A DNA stretch of 64,000 bases from Lachnospiraceae bacterium OF09-6 (GTDB lineage: Bacteria > Bacillota > Clostridia > Lachnospirales > Lachnospiraceae), in NCBI GenBank assembly GCA_003435055.1, contig QUMM01000007.1:1-64000 (forward strand). The letters run 5' to 3'. Below are positions 8,507 to 18,156 of this stretch, piece by piece. The notes beneath the pieces are model-generated. The model saw nothing but the letters and a program-made list of their open reading frames with translations. It was not told the DNA's origin and ran no database searches. The translations under genes and the position numbers were made by a program. Position 1 is the stretch's first letter; every line of letters begins with the position of its first letter.

Positions 8507-10344
8507 ATGGCACTAAATTGCAGAGAATGTGCGGGAAGTATCTACAGTGCTCTGGGAGAGAATGAAAACCTGATCAATATACAGCACTGTGCTACCAGAC
8601 TGAGAGTACGACTCAGAGAAATCGGTAAAGTGAACCGGGAAAAACTGGAACAGATCCCAGGTGTGCAGGGTGTCATAGAGGGAAACGGTCAGCTGCAGAT
8701 TGTTATTGGTGCTGGGACGGTAAATAAAGTTTATCACGAACTGCACCGTTTTATCCGATTATCCGAGCTGTCAGAGAGCAGGGAAGAACAAAAAAAAGGC
8801 ATAGTCAGTGCAGTGACCAGAATGATTCGGGTAGTGGGAAATGTATTCATTCCAATTTTGCCGGCTATTGTGGCATCCGGATTATTAATGGGGATCCTGG
8901 GTGCCATGAGCAGACTGGTTCCGGACTATACCACCAGTGATTTTTACAATTGGATGAATCTGGTGGCTAATACTGCCGTTACCTATCTTCCGGTGCTGGT
9001 AGCAGTCAGTGCAGCCCGTTTGTTTGGTGGCAATCTGTATCTGGGCGGTACATTAGGATTATTACTGATGCACAGAGAACTGTTGGTTTCATGGAGCGCA
9101 GCCAGTTCACCGAACATGGTCAATTATTGGAATATACTGGGATTCCATATCCGCAGAGTGAATTATCAGGGACATGTGATACCGGTGATCATTGCTGTCT
9201 GGCTGATGTGTAAAATCGAAAAATGGATGCATCGCCATGTACCGGAAATACTGGATCTGTTCGTGACGCCTCTAGTTACGATAATTGTGACAGCGTTTCT
9301 GACGATGGCAATGATCGGACCATTTTTTGTGCAAATGGAAAATCTGATTGTGGATATTACCAGATTTACGTTGCGATTGCCACTTGGTATCGGAGCTTTT
9401 TTGTGTGGAGCGGCGTATCCTCTTACCGTTGTATTTGGTACGCATCATATGTTTGGTGTACTGGAGACCGGTATGCTGGCTGAGACCGGAAAAAATATGT
9501 GGATACAGGTATCTTCCTCAGCAAATTTTGCCATGTGTATGGCATGTCTTGCTGTATTTTTCAAAACCAGAAGCAGAAAAGTAAAAGCAGTGGCGCTTCC
9601 GGCCAGTATCTCAGCAGCACTGGGGATTACAGAGCCTGCTATTTTTGGAATCAATTTAAGATTTATCCGGCCACTGATATGTGGAATGATTGGAGCAGCT
9701 TTTGGCGCAGCACGGGAAGTATGCTTGGAGTATATGGATCTTCTTATGGAGTGACCGGACTGCTGGCCATGCTGATCACACTGGACTGTACGAAGCAGTA
9801 TATACTGATGCTGATAGTTGCCGGAGGCATTTCTTTCATCCTTACCGGAATATTCTGGAAGGAACAGGATGAGAATACGGATGGAACAAGCAGCGTGGGA
9901 GCACCGGCAGAAGGGAAGATCATTCCACAGGAGAAGATACCGGATGAGACATTTTCACAGGGACTTGTGGGAAAAGGAATCGGAATTTTACCCTCTAAGG
10001 GAAAGATTGTGGCACCATTTGACGGAATGATTATTATGACTGCTCAGACAGGACATGCCATAGCCATAAAAGGAACAAATGGCGAAAAAATACTGATTCA
10101 TGTGGGTATCGATACGATAGAACTGGAAGGAAAAGGATTTCAGCTTCGTGTGGCAGAGGGAGAACAGGTAAAAAGAGGACAGGAACTGATTCGAATCGAT
10201 CTGAAGCTTCTGAAGGAAAAAGGCTATGATCCGATTACCGCAGTATTTGTGACGAACAGCAGAGAGTTCCTGGAGATTAAGATAACAGATAAAGAAGAAA
10301 TCAGGCTGGGAGAACCGGTCATGAGTATAAAAAGCAGAAATTAG
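8507..10344 (+). CDS. PTS beta-glucoside-type EIIBCA permease, frame interrupted
   Basis: A BglF-like phosphotransferase permease that imports and phosphorylates a sugar. Restored length is about 612 residues. Domain order: EIIB with phosphocysteine Cys28 in NIQHCATRLRV; a multi-helix EIIC domain with GITEPAIFGINLRF near its end; and EIIA with APFDGMIIMTAQTGHAIAIK and the phospho-His in KILIHVGIDT. The frame shifts after GAAFGAA; adding one base at the GGG at 9714-9716 restores GSMLGVYGSSYGVTG. A beta-glucoside or sucrose-like substrate is typical for this architecture but cannot be fixed, because no glycosidase or BglG-type antiterminator is adjacent. Confidence 0.9.
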
Positions 10345-10365
10345 AATGATGATTTCTGCTTTTTG
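10331..10365 (+). terminator. Terminator after PTS gene
   Basis: Stem AGCAGAAAT (10333-10341) pairs with ATTTCTGCT (10352-10360), followed by TTTTT. It overlaps the PTS stop codon. Confidence 0.85.
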
Positions 10366-10399
10366 TAACCAGAGTATGTCAACTGGAAAAGAAAAATGG

Positions 10400-10428
10400 T
10401 TGACAAATAAAAACATTACACCTATAAT
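10400..10428 (+). promoter_or_regulatory. bioY promoter
   Basis: Consensus TTGACA (10400-10405) and TATAAT (10423-10428) separated by exactly 17 bases. The BirA operator abuts the -10. Confidence 0.85.
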
Positions 10429-10461
10429 ATTGTCAACTGAGTTATATGAAAAGTTAACAAT
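10429..10461 (+). promoter_or_regulatory. BirA (biotin repressor) operator
   Basis: ATTGTCAAC (10429-10437), a 15-base spacer, then GTTAACAAT (10453-10461): an inverted repeat with one mismatch, matching the Firmicutes BirA box. Its position straight after the -10 predicts repression of bioY by biotinyl-AMP-bound BirA. Confidence 0.88.
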
Positions 10462-10485
10462 ACAAGAGCGAGGAGTAATGAAAAA

Positions 10486-11031
10486 ATGAAAACACAGAGT
10501 TCTATTCAGAAAGTGGTAATGACAGGCATGTTGGCTGCAGTGATGGCAGTCATGTCTCAGATTCAGTTTCCCCTTCCATCGGGTGTACCGGTAACCATGC
10601 AGACCTTTGCGATGGCGTTGGCAGGATATATTCTGGGATGGCGGTATGGACTGGCATCGACAGTTGTTTATATTTTACTTGGTGCTGTGGGAGTTCCGGT
10701 ATTTGCGGGATTTTCCGGTGGATTAGGATTCACAGTTAGCCCGGCTGGCGGTTATATCTGGGGCTTCCTTCCAATGGTTGCATTGTGTGGTCTTGGATAT
10801 GAGAAAAGATCTATGCCGGCACTGATCGGATTGTCTGTAGCAGGTCTGGCCTGCTGTCATATCCTTGGAGTGATCCAGCTGAGCATTGTAACCGGACTGA
10901 ATGCATGGGGTGCATTCCTGACAGGCTCCGCACCATATCTGGTAAAGGATCTGGTATCTCTGGCAGCAGCTTATGCAGTAGCAAAAGCAGTACGCAAGGC
11001 ACTGACCAGTGCAGGAGCACAGATGGCCTGA
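10486..11031 (+). CDS. bioY: Biotin transporter BioY
   Basis: A 181-residue, six-helix S component of an ECF-type biotin importer. Family wording is clear: MTGMLAAVMAVMSQIQFPLPSGVPVTMQTFAMALAG in the first third (read as overlapping segments), GWRYGLASTVVYILLGAVGVPVFAGFSGG, and PAGGYIWGFLPMV. The start at 10486 has AGGAG upstream; an ATG at 10478 gives only a three-codon peptide. No ECF A, A' or T genes are adjacent, so it either uses a shared ECF module elsewhere or works alone. The BirA box upstream supports biotin as substrate. Confidence 0.95.
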   Translation: MKTQSSIQKVVMTGMLAAVMAVMSQIQFPLPSGVPVTMQTFAMALAGYILGWRYGLASTVVYILLGAVGVPVFAGFSGGLGFTVSPAGGYIWGFLPMVALCGLGYEKRSMPALIGLSVAGLACCHILGVIQLSIVTGLNAWGAFLTGSAPYLVKDLVSLAAAYAVAKAVRKALTSAGAQMA

Positions 11032-11058
11032 GTGGTTGAAATGATATAGAATGATAAT

Positions 11059-11106
11059 ACAGAGCAGTAAAAAGTATAGATTTATACTTGCACTGCTCTG
11101 TTTTTA
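11059..11106 (+). terminator. Terminator after bioY
   Basis: ACAGAGCAGT (11059-11068) pairs with ACTGCTCTG (11092-11100), with an inner stem AAGTATA/TATACTT, followed by TTTTTAT. Confidence 0.88.
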
Positions 11107-11191
11107 TGTTATGATTAAAAAAATATGCTGTGGAAAGGGAGAAAGCAGCTGATAATACAGCAGGCAGGAAGCTGCCAGATAAGGGGGAAAA

Positions 11192-12217
11192 ATGAAACAG
11201 GGAAGAAGAATGCTATTGTTATTGCTGTTGATGTTGCTGTGTGCCGGATCGAAGGACTGTATGGCAGCAAAGAAGCCAGAATTGTCATCCAGACAGTATC
11301 TGCTGCAGATGGGGAAGTCTGTCAGATTGAGATTAAAGGGGGACAGAGCCATACAGTGGAAAACATCAAACCCGGCGGTTGCAACGGTTCAGAATGGAAA
11401 AATAAATACAAACAGTTGTGGAACAGCATGGATTACCTGCACGGGCAAGAACAAAAAAACATATAGCTGTCTGATACGTGTAGTCGGACAAAAGAAAACG
11501 GAAGAGAAACAGACATACCGGGTAGCACACAGGGGATACAGTTCCAGGGCACCAGAAAATACTATGGCATCATTTTTACTGGCAGCAGATAAAGGATATC
11601 AGTATATTGAATGTGATATTCAATTTACGAAAGATAATGTACCGGTGATTTTGCATGATGCGCAGGTAGATCGTACTTCAAATGGGCATGGGAGAGCGGA
11701 TAAATATACCTATGCACAGCTTCGGAAACTGGATGCCGGATCATGGAAGTCATCAAAGTATGCAGGGGAAAAGATACCAAGCTTAGAAGAAGTGTTGAGA
11801 TATTGTGTACAGAAGGATGTGATACCGTATCTGGAACTGAAGAATGGAAGCGGGTTGACAAAAACAAAGTTTCGCAAGGTTTATAAAATGGTGCAGGAAT
11901 CAGGATTGCAGAATCGTGTAGTGTGGATCTCTTTTAACTTTCAATATCTGAAATGGGTGAAAGAAATGGATCCGGTCGCAGAAATCGGCTATATTCCTAA
12001 ATCAGAGTCAGTGGAAGCCATGGTTCAAAAGGCAGAGAAACTGAAAAGTGGAAAAAACCGCGTATTTTTGTGCATAAAAAGGGCAAAAATGAGTGCCAAA
12101 ATATTGGAATTATGCAAACAAAAAGGAATAGGAGTATCAGTCGGAGGTATCAACAGTGAGAAAACCTGGAAAGGGCTGGATGCATATTGTATGTCAGCAA
12201 TTGGAAACGGTTTTTAA
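11192..12217 (+). CDS. Secreted glycerophosphodiester phosphodiesterase
   Basis: A 341-residue exported enzyme that should hydrolyse glycerophosphodiesters to glycerol 3-phosphate and an alcohol. A leucine-rich signal peptide is followed by a small bacterial Ig-like (Big_2-type) module (about residues 28-98; RAIQWKTSNPAVATV, NSCGTAWITCTGKNKKTYSC). The GDPD barrel begins at VAHRGYSSRAPENTMASF, then YIECDIQFTKDNVPVILHD, LDAGSW and IPSLEEVL. The catalytic HR..PENT, E-x-D and HD pattern is complete. Its own SD (AAGGGGGA) precedes the ATG. The Ig-like module may tether it to the wall or to polymers. It is monocistronic between two intergenic regions. Confidence 0.88.
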   Translation: MKQGRRMLLLLLLMLLCAGSKDCMAAKKPELSSRQYLLQMGKSVRLRLKGDRAIQWKTSNPAVATVQNGKINTNSCGTAWITCTGKNKKTYSCLIRVVGQKKTEEKQTYRVAHRGYSSRAPENTMASFLLAADKGYQYIECDIQFTKDNVPVILHDAQVDRTSNGHGRADKYTYAQLRKLDAGSWKSSKYAGEKIPSLEEVLRYCVQKDVIPYLELKNGSGLTKTKFRKVYKMVQESGLQNRVVWISFNFQYLKWVKEMDPVAEIGYIPKSESVEAMVQKAEKLKSGKNRVFLCIKRAKMSAKILELCKQKGIGVSVGGINSEKTWKGLDAYCMSAIGNGF

Positions 12218-12317
12218 AAAAGGATTCCCAGCATTATTTTTTTAGCCGGTGTTAAAAGTGATGGTTCAGTCAGAAGGCTGAACTGTCATAAAGAGAAGAC
12301 ATTTTTTATAAATACTA

Positions 12318-12346
12318 TTGACAGTTGTTTCATGAACCATTATATT
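12318..12346 (+). promoter_or_regulatory. Promoter of the second cobalamin-riboswitch operon
   Basis: TTGACA (12318-12323) and TATATT (12341-12346) with a 17-base spacer, about 30 bases before the riboswitch. The stretch 12218-12317 holds only a weak hairpin (GTTCAG..CTGAAC, about 12263-12282) and no gene. Confidence 0.72.
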
Positions 12347-12371
12347 AAAAATAATTAGATATTTGATGTAT

Positions 12372-12545
12372 GTTCTTGTCGAAATCAAGATGAAAAGGGA
12401 AACCGGTGTAAGTCCGGTACGGTCCCGCCACTGTAAGAGGGAGTCGGTTATCATAATGTCACTGCAGAGATTGTGGGAAGACGATAACAGATGCAGAACT
12501 CAAGTCAGGAGACCTGCATACGTTAGGAAATTGGTTATTTCTTAC
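12372..12545 (+). ncRNA. Cobalamin riboswitch 2
   Basis: A textbook cobalamin riboswitch core: AAAAGGGAAACCGGTGTAAG, then TCCGGTACGGTCCCGCCACTG, then GAGTCGG, and downstream AAGTCAGGAGACCTGCATACG. It is followed by a rho-independent terminator and then a transporter operon, so cobalamin should switch the operon off by premature termination. Confidence 0.96.
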
Positions 12546-12581
12546 GGTGTATAAGAGAACAATATAGTATGTTTTACAGCG

Positions 12582-12613
12582 CACCCTAAAAGCAATAAAA
12601 GGGTGTTTTTTTA
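12582..12613 (+). terminator. Riboswitch-linked terminator
   Basis: CACCCT (12582-12587) pairs with AGGGTG (12600-12605), followed by eight Ts. It sits between riboswitch 2 and the first gene at 12700, as expected for a transcription-control platform. Confidence 0.88.
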
Positions 12614-12699
12614 TTTAATTCAATTCATATGATATTGCATTTTTATTATGCGTCAGGAAGAAAAAGTGGAAATATTTTGTAGTATGGGGGCAGTTTGAT

Positions 12700-13896
12700 A
12701 TGAAAAAATGGTTAACTATGATAGCTGGAGTGATAATGCTTATTTGTATTAGTGTTACGGTTCTGGCTTCAGACACTTCAGAAACAGCAAACACAGTGAT
12801 CGGTGTTTCTGTGTATAATCTTAACGATGCAGAAGTAAGAGCATTTCGAAATTATCTGGAAAACTACATTGGCATCACGTTTAATGTAGATTTTGTCTAT
12901 TCAACAGGAATCCTCAGTGCAGAAGATGAAATTGCATTTATAGAAGAATTGCATGAAAAGGGAGTAAAGGGAATCATTTCGTTCCTTTCTACTGATCTGG
13001 AACAGGTACTTCCGGTTTGTGAAGAATATGGGATGTACTATGTCCGTGGTTCAGGAACCATCAACAACGAAATGTTTGAAAAAGTAAAAAATAATCCATA
13101 TTTTTTGGGAGTGATTGGTCCTTCAGCAGAAGAAGAACAGAAAGCAGCAGAAGATATGGCACAGTACTTTGCTTCAGAAGATACCGAAAGGAAAAATCAG
13201 TATATCATTACCAGTGGCGGTGCCGGAGTAAATAATGAAATGCACAGGCTGAGAACTGCAGGTATTTTGAATCAGCTTCAGAAAAGCTATGATTTGTCTT
13301 ATGAAAAACCGGTAGAAGAACTGGTACTGGCAACAGATACAGAAAAAATCGAAACAGGAACAGATATACAGATTACCATTGTTCCGGGCTATCCAAGTGT
13401 AGAGAATTTGAATGAAAATTTGCGAAAAGTCCTGGATGACGGAGAAAACAATGTCATTCTCAGCGTACTGAGTGTGAATAGCTTCATGGATGCCATAAGT
13501 GCATGTGAACAGGAGAAAAAAGAAGACATTCAGGTGGGAGCCATTGACTGTTTTACAGAGGAGAACTATGAACTGTTTCACACAAAAGGATATGACGGCA
13601 AAGAAAAACTGGATTACCTGGTTGGTAAATACGGAGCAATCGTGGCACCTGCTTTTGTAGCTATGGAAAATGCTTATGAAGGATATGCCGGGGATTATCG
13701 GGAAAATGGCAGTGCTTTTCAACTGCAGCAATCCTTCTGGACAGCAATATCTCCGAAAGAGTTTGACAGCCAGTATGCGTTGTCTATAGGTATGTATGAT
13801 AATACATATAGTGCCCAGAGCATGATGAAGGTTATGAAGGCTTATGAACCATCAGCAGACTTTGACTCATTTAAAGCGTTTACAGAAAAATTATGA
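12700..13896 (+). CDS. Periplasmic-binding-protein-like exported protein
   Basis: A 398-residue exported protein, first gene behind cobalamin riboswitch 2. The signal peptide ends near TVLAS. The mature part has the rhythm of a type I (RbsB/LacI-like) periplasmic-binding fold: VIGVSVYNLNDAEVRAFRNYL, then VKGIISFLSTDLEQVLPVCEEYG, GVIGPSAEEEQKAAEDMAQYF and NQYIITSGGAGVNNEMHRLR. That fold normally works with RbsAC-type transporters, whereas the genes that follow encode an Opp/Nik importer with its own SBP_bac_5 protein. Its ligand is unknown. It could be an extra corrinoid/metal-complex binder or a sensor. Exact family not recognised. Confidence 0.7.
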   Translation: MKKWLTMIAGVIMLICISVTVLASDTSETANTVIGVSVYNLNDAEVRAFRNYLENYIGITFNVDFVYSTGILSAEDEIAFIEELHEKGVKGIISFLSTDLEQVLPVCEEYGMYYVRGSGTINNEMFEKVKNNPYFLGVIGPSAEEEQKAAEDMAQYFASEDTERKNQYIITSGGAGVNNEMHRLRTAGILNQLQKSYDLSYEKPVEELVLATDTEKIETGTDIQITIVPGYPSVENLNENLRKVLDDGENNVILSVLSVNSFMDAISACEQEKKEDIQVGAIDCFTEENYELFHTKGYDGKEKLDYLVGKYGAIVAPAFVAMENAYEGYAGDYRENGSAFQLQQSFWTAISPKEFDSQYALSIGMYDNTYSAQSMMKVMKAYEPSADFDSFKAFTEKL

Positions 13897-14009
13897 AACA
13901 GATAAATTCAGTTCCATATGAATCAGAATCAGTATGAAAAGATAGAGATGTGAAAACACCGATATCATCATAATAATGCAACAAAAAGATAAGGATAAGG
14001 AGAAAGAAA

Positions 14010-15568
14010 ATGAAAAACAAAAAGAGAGAAGCAATGATGATTGCAGCTGCAACAGCAGCACTGCTGGCTATGGGAATGACTGTAAATGCAGAAGAAAAGG
14101 TATTGAACTTTGGATGTGCCATGTATACAGATGGTGTAGTAAATAGTGCCATGGATGAAAATGGTGGATGGAATGCCATGAGATACGGAATTGCGGAAAC
14201 ACTGTTTAAATTTGATGACAACATGGAAGTAACACCATGGCTGGCTGAAAGTTACGAAGTAAATGATGAACATACAGAGTGGACGATTAAGCTGAAAGAT
14301 GGTATCAAGTTTTCTGATGGCTGTGATCTGACTCCATCCAAAGTAAAAGCATACTTTGATCATATGAAAGAAGTCGGACCTTCCGGATCCGCAAAACCAG
14401 AAAAATATCTGGAATTTGAAGCAGAAGTAACTGCTGATGATGAAGCAAATACTATTTTCATTAAAACAAGTAAACCATATGCAAACCTGATGGGGCAGCT
14501 CTGTCATCCAACGATGGGTATCACAGACGTAGAGCATATCGAGAACTTCGATAATGGAATTATCGGTACCGGTCCTTACAAAATCGAAAAGTTTAATGGA
14601 GTCGGTGTTGGATATGAATTGGCTGCCAATGAATATTATCGAGAAGATGTACCTTATGACAAAGTAAATCTGATGTTTATGGGAGACAATTCTGCAAAGG
14701 CAATGGCACTTCAGAGTGGACAGGTAGACCTGGTAGAAAATATTACGAACGTAGCAGATATTCAGAGCTTTCAGGAAAACGATGCGTATACAGTAGATAT
14801 TGCATCTGGTGTGCGCTGCGGATTTTCATGGATGAACTTTAACGGAGTGCTGGGCAACAAAACACTGCGTCAGGCGATACTGATGGCAATTGACAATGAC
14901 ACAATTTGTAACTCCAAGACAATTGGAGGACTTTATACTCCAGGTTTCTCAGTTCTGCCATCTACACTGAACTATGGTTATGATGAACTGGTAAATCCAT
15001 ATACCTATGATCCGGAAAAGGCAAAACAGATCCTGGATGAAGCAGGAATCGTGGATACAGACGGAGATGGAATTCGCGAACTGGATGGTCAGAACATCAA
15101 TCTGAGATATATTCTTACGAAAACCGTCTGCTGAATGATTTCTCAGATGCTCATGCACAGTATCTGGCAGAAATTGGTATCGGTGTGGTTCCGGAATACG
15201 GCAGCTCTGATGATCAGTGGAGCAAACTGGCAGCTCTGGATTATGACTTTAATAATAATAACTGGATTACAGTTGGTACCGGAGATCCTCTGGCCTATAT
15301 GGCGAACTGGGCAACGGATACATCCTACTGTGCATACTCCAATCCGGAATATGATGAATTATATAAGGAATTACAGAGTGAAATGGATCCGGAAAAGAGA
15401 AAAGATATCATCTTCCAGATGCAGCAGATCCTGATCGATGATGCAGCTGTTTTGGTTGACGGATACTATAACTCATCTATGATTTATAACAACGCAAAAG
15501 TCGGATCAGCACATATCCACACAGCAGATTACTACTGGCTGTCTACTGAAATTGTACCGGCTGAATAA
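14010..15568 (+). CDS. ABC substrate-binding protein, Opp/Nik (SBP_bac_5) family, frame interrupted
   Basis: Extracytoplasmic receptor of an oligopeptide/nickel-type importer, about 519 residues when repaired. The signal peptide ends MTVNAEEK. Family landmarks are YGIAETLFKFDDNMEVTPWLA, TEWTIKLKDGIKFSDG, GTGPYKIEKFN and NKTLRQAILMAIDND. The first frame runs into a stop after INLRYI; adding one T at TT 15112-15113 continues it as SYENRLLNDFSDAHAQYLAEIG. There is no lipobox cysteine. It heads the permease and ATPase genes downstream. NikA-like and peptide-binding members cannot be told apart by eye; the cobalamin riboswitch favours a cobalt, nickel or corrinoid-related ligand. Confidence 0.88.
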
Positions 15569-15594
15569 CAGTAAAGCAAAAAGGAGTGTTCATT

Positions 15595-16533
15595 TTGAGC
15601 AAAAAACAAATAGCAAAACGTCTTTTGCAGATTGTAATTGTATTGCTGGGAATCAGTTTTATTACATTTGCATTGACGTTCATGTCACCGGGTGATCCTG
15701 TGCGTAACATGTATACGGCAACCGGCGTGATGCCATCAGAAGAGATGATTCAGGAGACAAGAGAGGAAATGGGATTAAACGATCCATTTCTGCAGCAGTA
15801 TACCAGATGGCTTGGAAATTGCCTGAAGGGAGATTTTGGAAAATCCTACAGTCTGAACAGACCGGTAACAGAACTGCTGGCAGAAAGACTCTGGCCGACC
15901 CTGAAACTGACATTGATGTCTATGGTCATGATGTTGATTCTGTCCGTGCCACTGGGAATGTTATCTGCACTCTATAAAGATAAATGGATTGATTATCTTG
16001 TCCGTGGAATTACATTTCTGGGGTGCGCTATGCCAAACTTTTGGGTAGGCTTATTATTGATTCTGGCATTTTGTGTATACATCCATGCATTTCCGGTAAT
16101 CAGTTCAGCAGGAGACTTTAAGAGCTTATTTCTTCCTGCGCTGACACTGGCGATTGCAATGTCATCCAAGTATACCAGACAGGTACGAACAGCAGTATTG
16201 GATGAATTAAGCCAGGATTATGTCATTGGTGCAGAAGCCAGAGGTGTAAAAAGATCTAAAATTATCTGGCAGAATGTTTTTCCGAACTCCTTACTTCCAC
16301 TGATTACCATGTTTGGTCTTTCCATTGGTTCCCTCCTTGGGGGAACCAGTGTAGTAGAAGTCATCTTTTCTTACCCGGGACTGGGAAATCTGGCAGTTTC
16401 AGCAATCACATCCAGTGATTATAATCTGATTCAGGGATATGTATTATGGCTTGCACTGATCTACATGGTAATTAATCTGATTGTAGATGCATCTTATGTG
16501 TACATTGATCCTCGTATGCGTTTAAAGGAGTAG
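15595..16533 (+). CDS. ABC transporter permease, OppB/NikB family
   Basis: First inner-membrane permease of the importer, about 312 residues with six helices. Visible are the N-terminal helix after SKKQIAKRLLQ, FMSPGDPV, GDFGKSYSLNRPV and the cytoplasmic EAA loop region YVIGAEARGVKRSKIIWQNVFPNSLLPLI. The TTG at 15595 is chosen because AAGGAG lies about eight bases upstream; a GTG at 15586 is in frame but overlaps that site. It follows the binding-protein gene by a short gap and precedes the second permease by six bases. Confidence 0.9.
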   Translation: MSKKQIAKRLLQIVIVLLGISFITFALTFMSPGDPVRNMYTATGVMPSEEMIQETREEMGLNDPFLQQYTRWLGNCLKGDFGKSYSLNRPVTELLAERLWPTLKLTLMSMVMMLILSVPLGMLSALYKDKWIDYLVRGITFLGCAMPNFWVGLLLILAFCVYIHAFPVISSAGDFKSLFLPALTLAIAMSSKYTRQVRTAVLDELSQDYVIGAEARGVKRSKIIWQNVFPNSLLPLITMFGLSIGSLLGGTSVVEVIFSYPGLGNLAVSAITSSDYNLIQGYVLWLALIYMVINLIVDASYVYIDPRMRLKE

Positions 16534-16539
16534 AGAACT

Positions 16540-17370
16540 ATGAAGAAAAACAGATTTTTACAGAATAAAACGTTTGTCGTGTTTTCTATTCTTGCACTGC
16601 TTATTATTCTGGCAGCAATATTTGCCCCTGTTGTAACAGGTGGTGTGGATCCGTTGAAAGGATCTCTGGTAGATGCATTGCTTCCGCCGAGTAAAGAGCA
16701 CATTTTTGGAACAGATAAGATGGGGCGCGACATTTTTGCAAGAGTGATTTATGGTGCCCGTGCATCTTTGACAGCCACATTTGGTGTAGTTGCGTTAATT
16801 TTTCTGGTTGGAACAGTAACAGGTGTTATTTCTGGCTATTTTGGAGGAATCGTGGATGCTGTAATCATGCGAATTGCAGACATGATGCTTGCTTTCCCTG
16901 GACTGGTACTTGCCCTTGCGGTTGCCGGTATTATGGGGGCCAGTATCAAAAATGCGATTATTGCAATTGTAGTAGTGAGCTGGACCAAATATGCCCGTCT
17001 GGCACGAAGCCTGGTTTTAAAGATTCGTGACCGCGATTATGTATCTGCTGCAATCGTAACAGGTTCTAAGACTCCGTATATGTTGCTTCGCTATATGCTT
17101 CCGAATGCATTGCCAACTTTGATTATTACAGCAGCGACAGATGTGGGATCTATGATGCTGGAGCTGGCAGCAATGTCCTTTCTGGGATTTGGTGCGAAGC
17201 CTCCTGCACCGGAATGGGGCTATATGCTGAATGAGGGAAGAGCCTGTATGCAGTCAGCACCATGGCTGATGATCTTTCCGGGACTTGCAATTTTTATCGT
17301 CGTTGTTGTATTCAATATGCTTGGAGATTCCATCAGGATATCCTGGATCCAAAGAGTGAATAGGAGGTAG
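16540..17370 (+). CDS. ABC transporter permease, OppC/NikC family
   Basis: Second permease subunit, 276 residues. It has a short cytoplasmic N-terminus, a first helix (VFSILALLIILAAIFAPVV), the FGTDKMGRDIFARVIYGARASL motif typical of OppC/DppC/NikC, and the coupling loop VLKIRDRDYVSAAIVTGSKTP. The C-terminal SFLGFGAKPPAPEWGYMLNEGR is also diagnostic. It pairs with the product of the preceding gene. The ATPase gene starts four bases after its stop. Confidence 0.93.
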   Translation: MKKNRFLQNKTFVVFSILALLIILAAIFAPVVTGGVDPLKGSLVDALLPPSKEHIFGTDKMGRDIFARVIYGARASLTATFGVVALIFLVGTVTGVISGYFGGIVDAVIMRIADMMLAFPGLVLALAVAGIMGASIKNAIIAIVVVSWTKYARLARSLVLKIRDRDYVSAAIVTGSKTPYMLLRYMLPNALPTLIITAATDVGSMMLELAAMSFLGFGAKPPAPEWGYMLNEGRACMQSAPWLMIFPGLAIFIVVVVFNMLGDSIRISWIQRVNRR

Positions 17371-17374
17371 AACG

Positions 17375-18156
17375 ATGCTTGAATTAAAAGATGTGACCAT
17401 CTCCTATAAAAACGTCCCGACGGTTCAGCATTTTAATATGAGTATGAAACAGGGACAGATTATTTCGCTGGTAGGAGAATCCGGAAGCGGAAAAACCACG
17501 GTGATTCGTGCAATTTTGGGATTACTCCCTGGTGGCGGAAAGGTAACAGCAGGACAGATCACATTAGAAGGAGAGGATCTTCTGGCTTATAATTCTGAAA
17601 AATGGAGAAAACTGCGTGGTACAGATATTTCCATGATTTTTCAGGATAGTGGGGCTATGATGAATCCTACGAAAAAGATTGGAAGTGTATTTACAGAATA
17701 CATTCTGACACATGAAAAGATTTCCAAAAAGGAAGCATGGAACAAAGGAATTATGATGCTGGAGCGTATGAGACTTCCGGCAGCAGATAATATTATGAAT
17801 TCCTATCCGTTTCAGTTGTCCGGTGGTATGAGACAGCGTGTTGGAATTGCTATGGGGATGACTTATCAGCTAAACTGTTACTGGCAGATGAACCGACTTC
17901 GGCACTGGATGTGACGACGCAGGCTCAGATCGTGCGTCAGATGATGCAGCTGCGAGATGATTACCATACCAGTATTATCGTAGTAACGCACAATCTTGGT
18001 GTGGCTGCATATATGTCGGATTATATTATTGTTATGAAACAGGGAATAATAGAAGATCAGGGAACAAGAGAGTATATTCTGAAGGAATCCCAAAACGAAT
18101 ATACCAGAAAGCTTCTGGATGCTGTTCCGTCTCTTGGAGGTGAACGTTATGTCTGA
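17375..18156 (+). CDS. ABC transporter ATP-binding protein, OppD/NikD type, frame interrupted
   Basis: Cytoplasmic ATPase of the importer, about 260 residues when repaired. Walker A is GESGSGKTT, the Q-loop lies in DISMIFQDSGAMMNP and the signature is LSGGMRQRVGIAMGM. The frame breaks just before Walker B: one extra C at 17870 turns the sequence into PKLLLADEPTSALDVTTQAQIVRQM. The C-terminal half then reads normally with VVTHNLGVAAYMSDYIIVM. It is somewhat shorter than many OppD proteins and lacks the long C-terminal Cys-containing extension. It overlaps the next ATPase gene by eight bases. Confidence 0.9.

Noticed and set aside
13174..13731. Minus-strand open frame of 185 codons opposite the orphan binding protein
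   Set aside because: Antisense shadow; the plus-strand protein has a signal peptide and ordered fold pattern, the minus frame has neither start site nor motifs.
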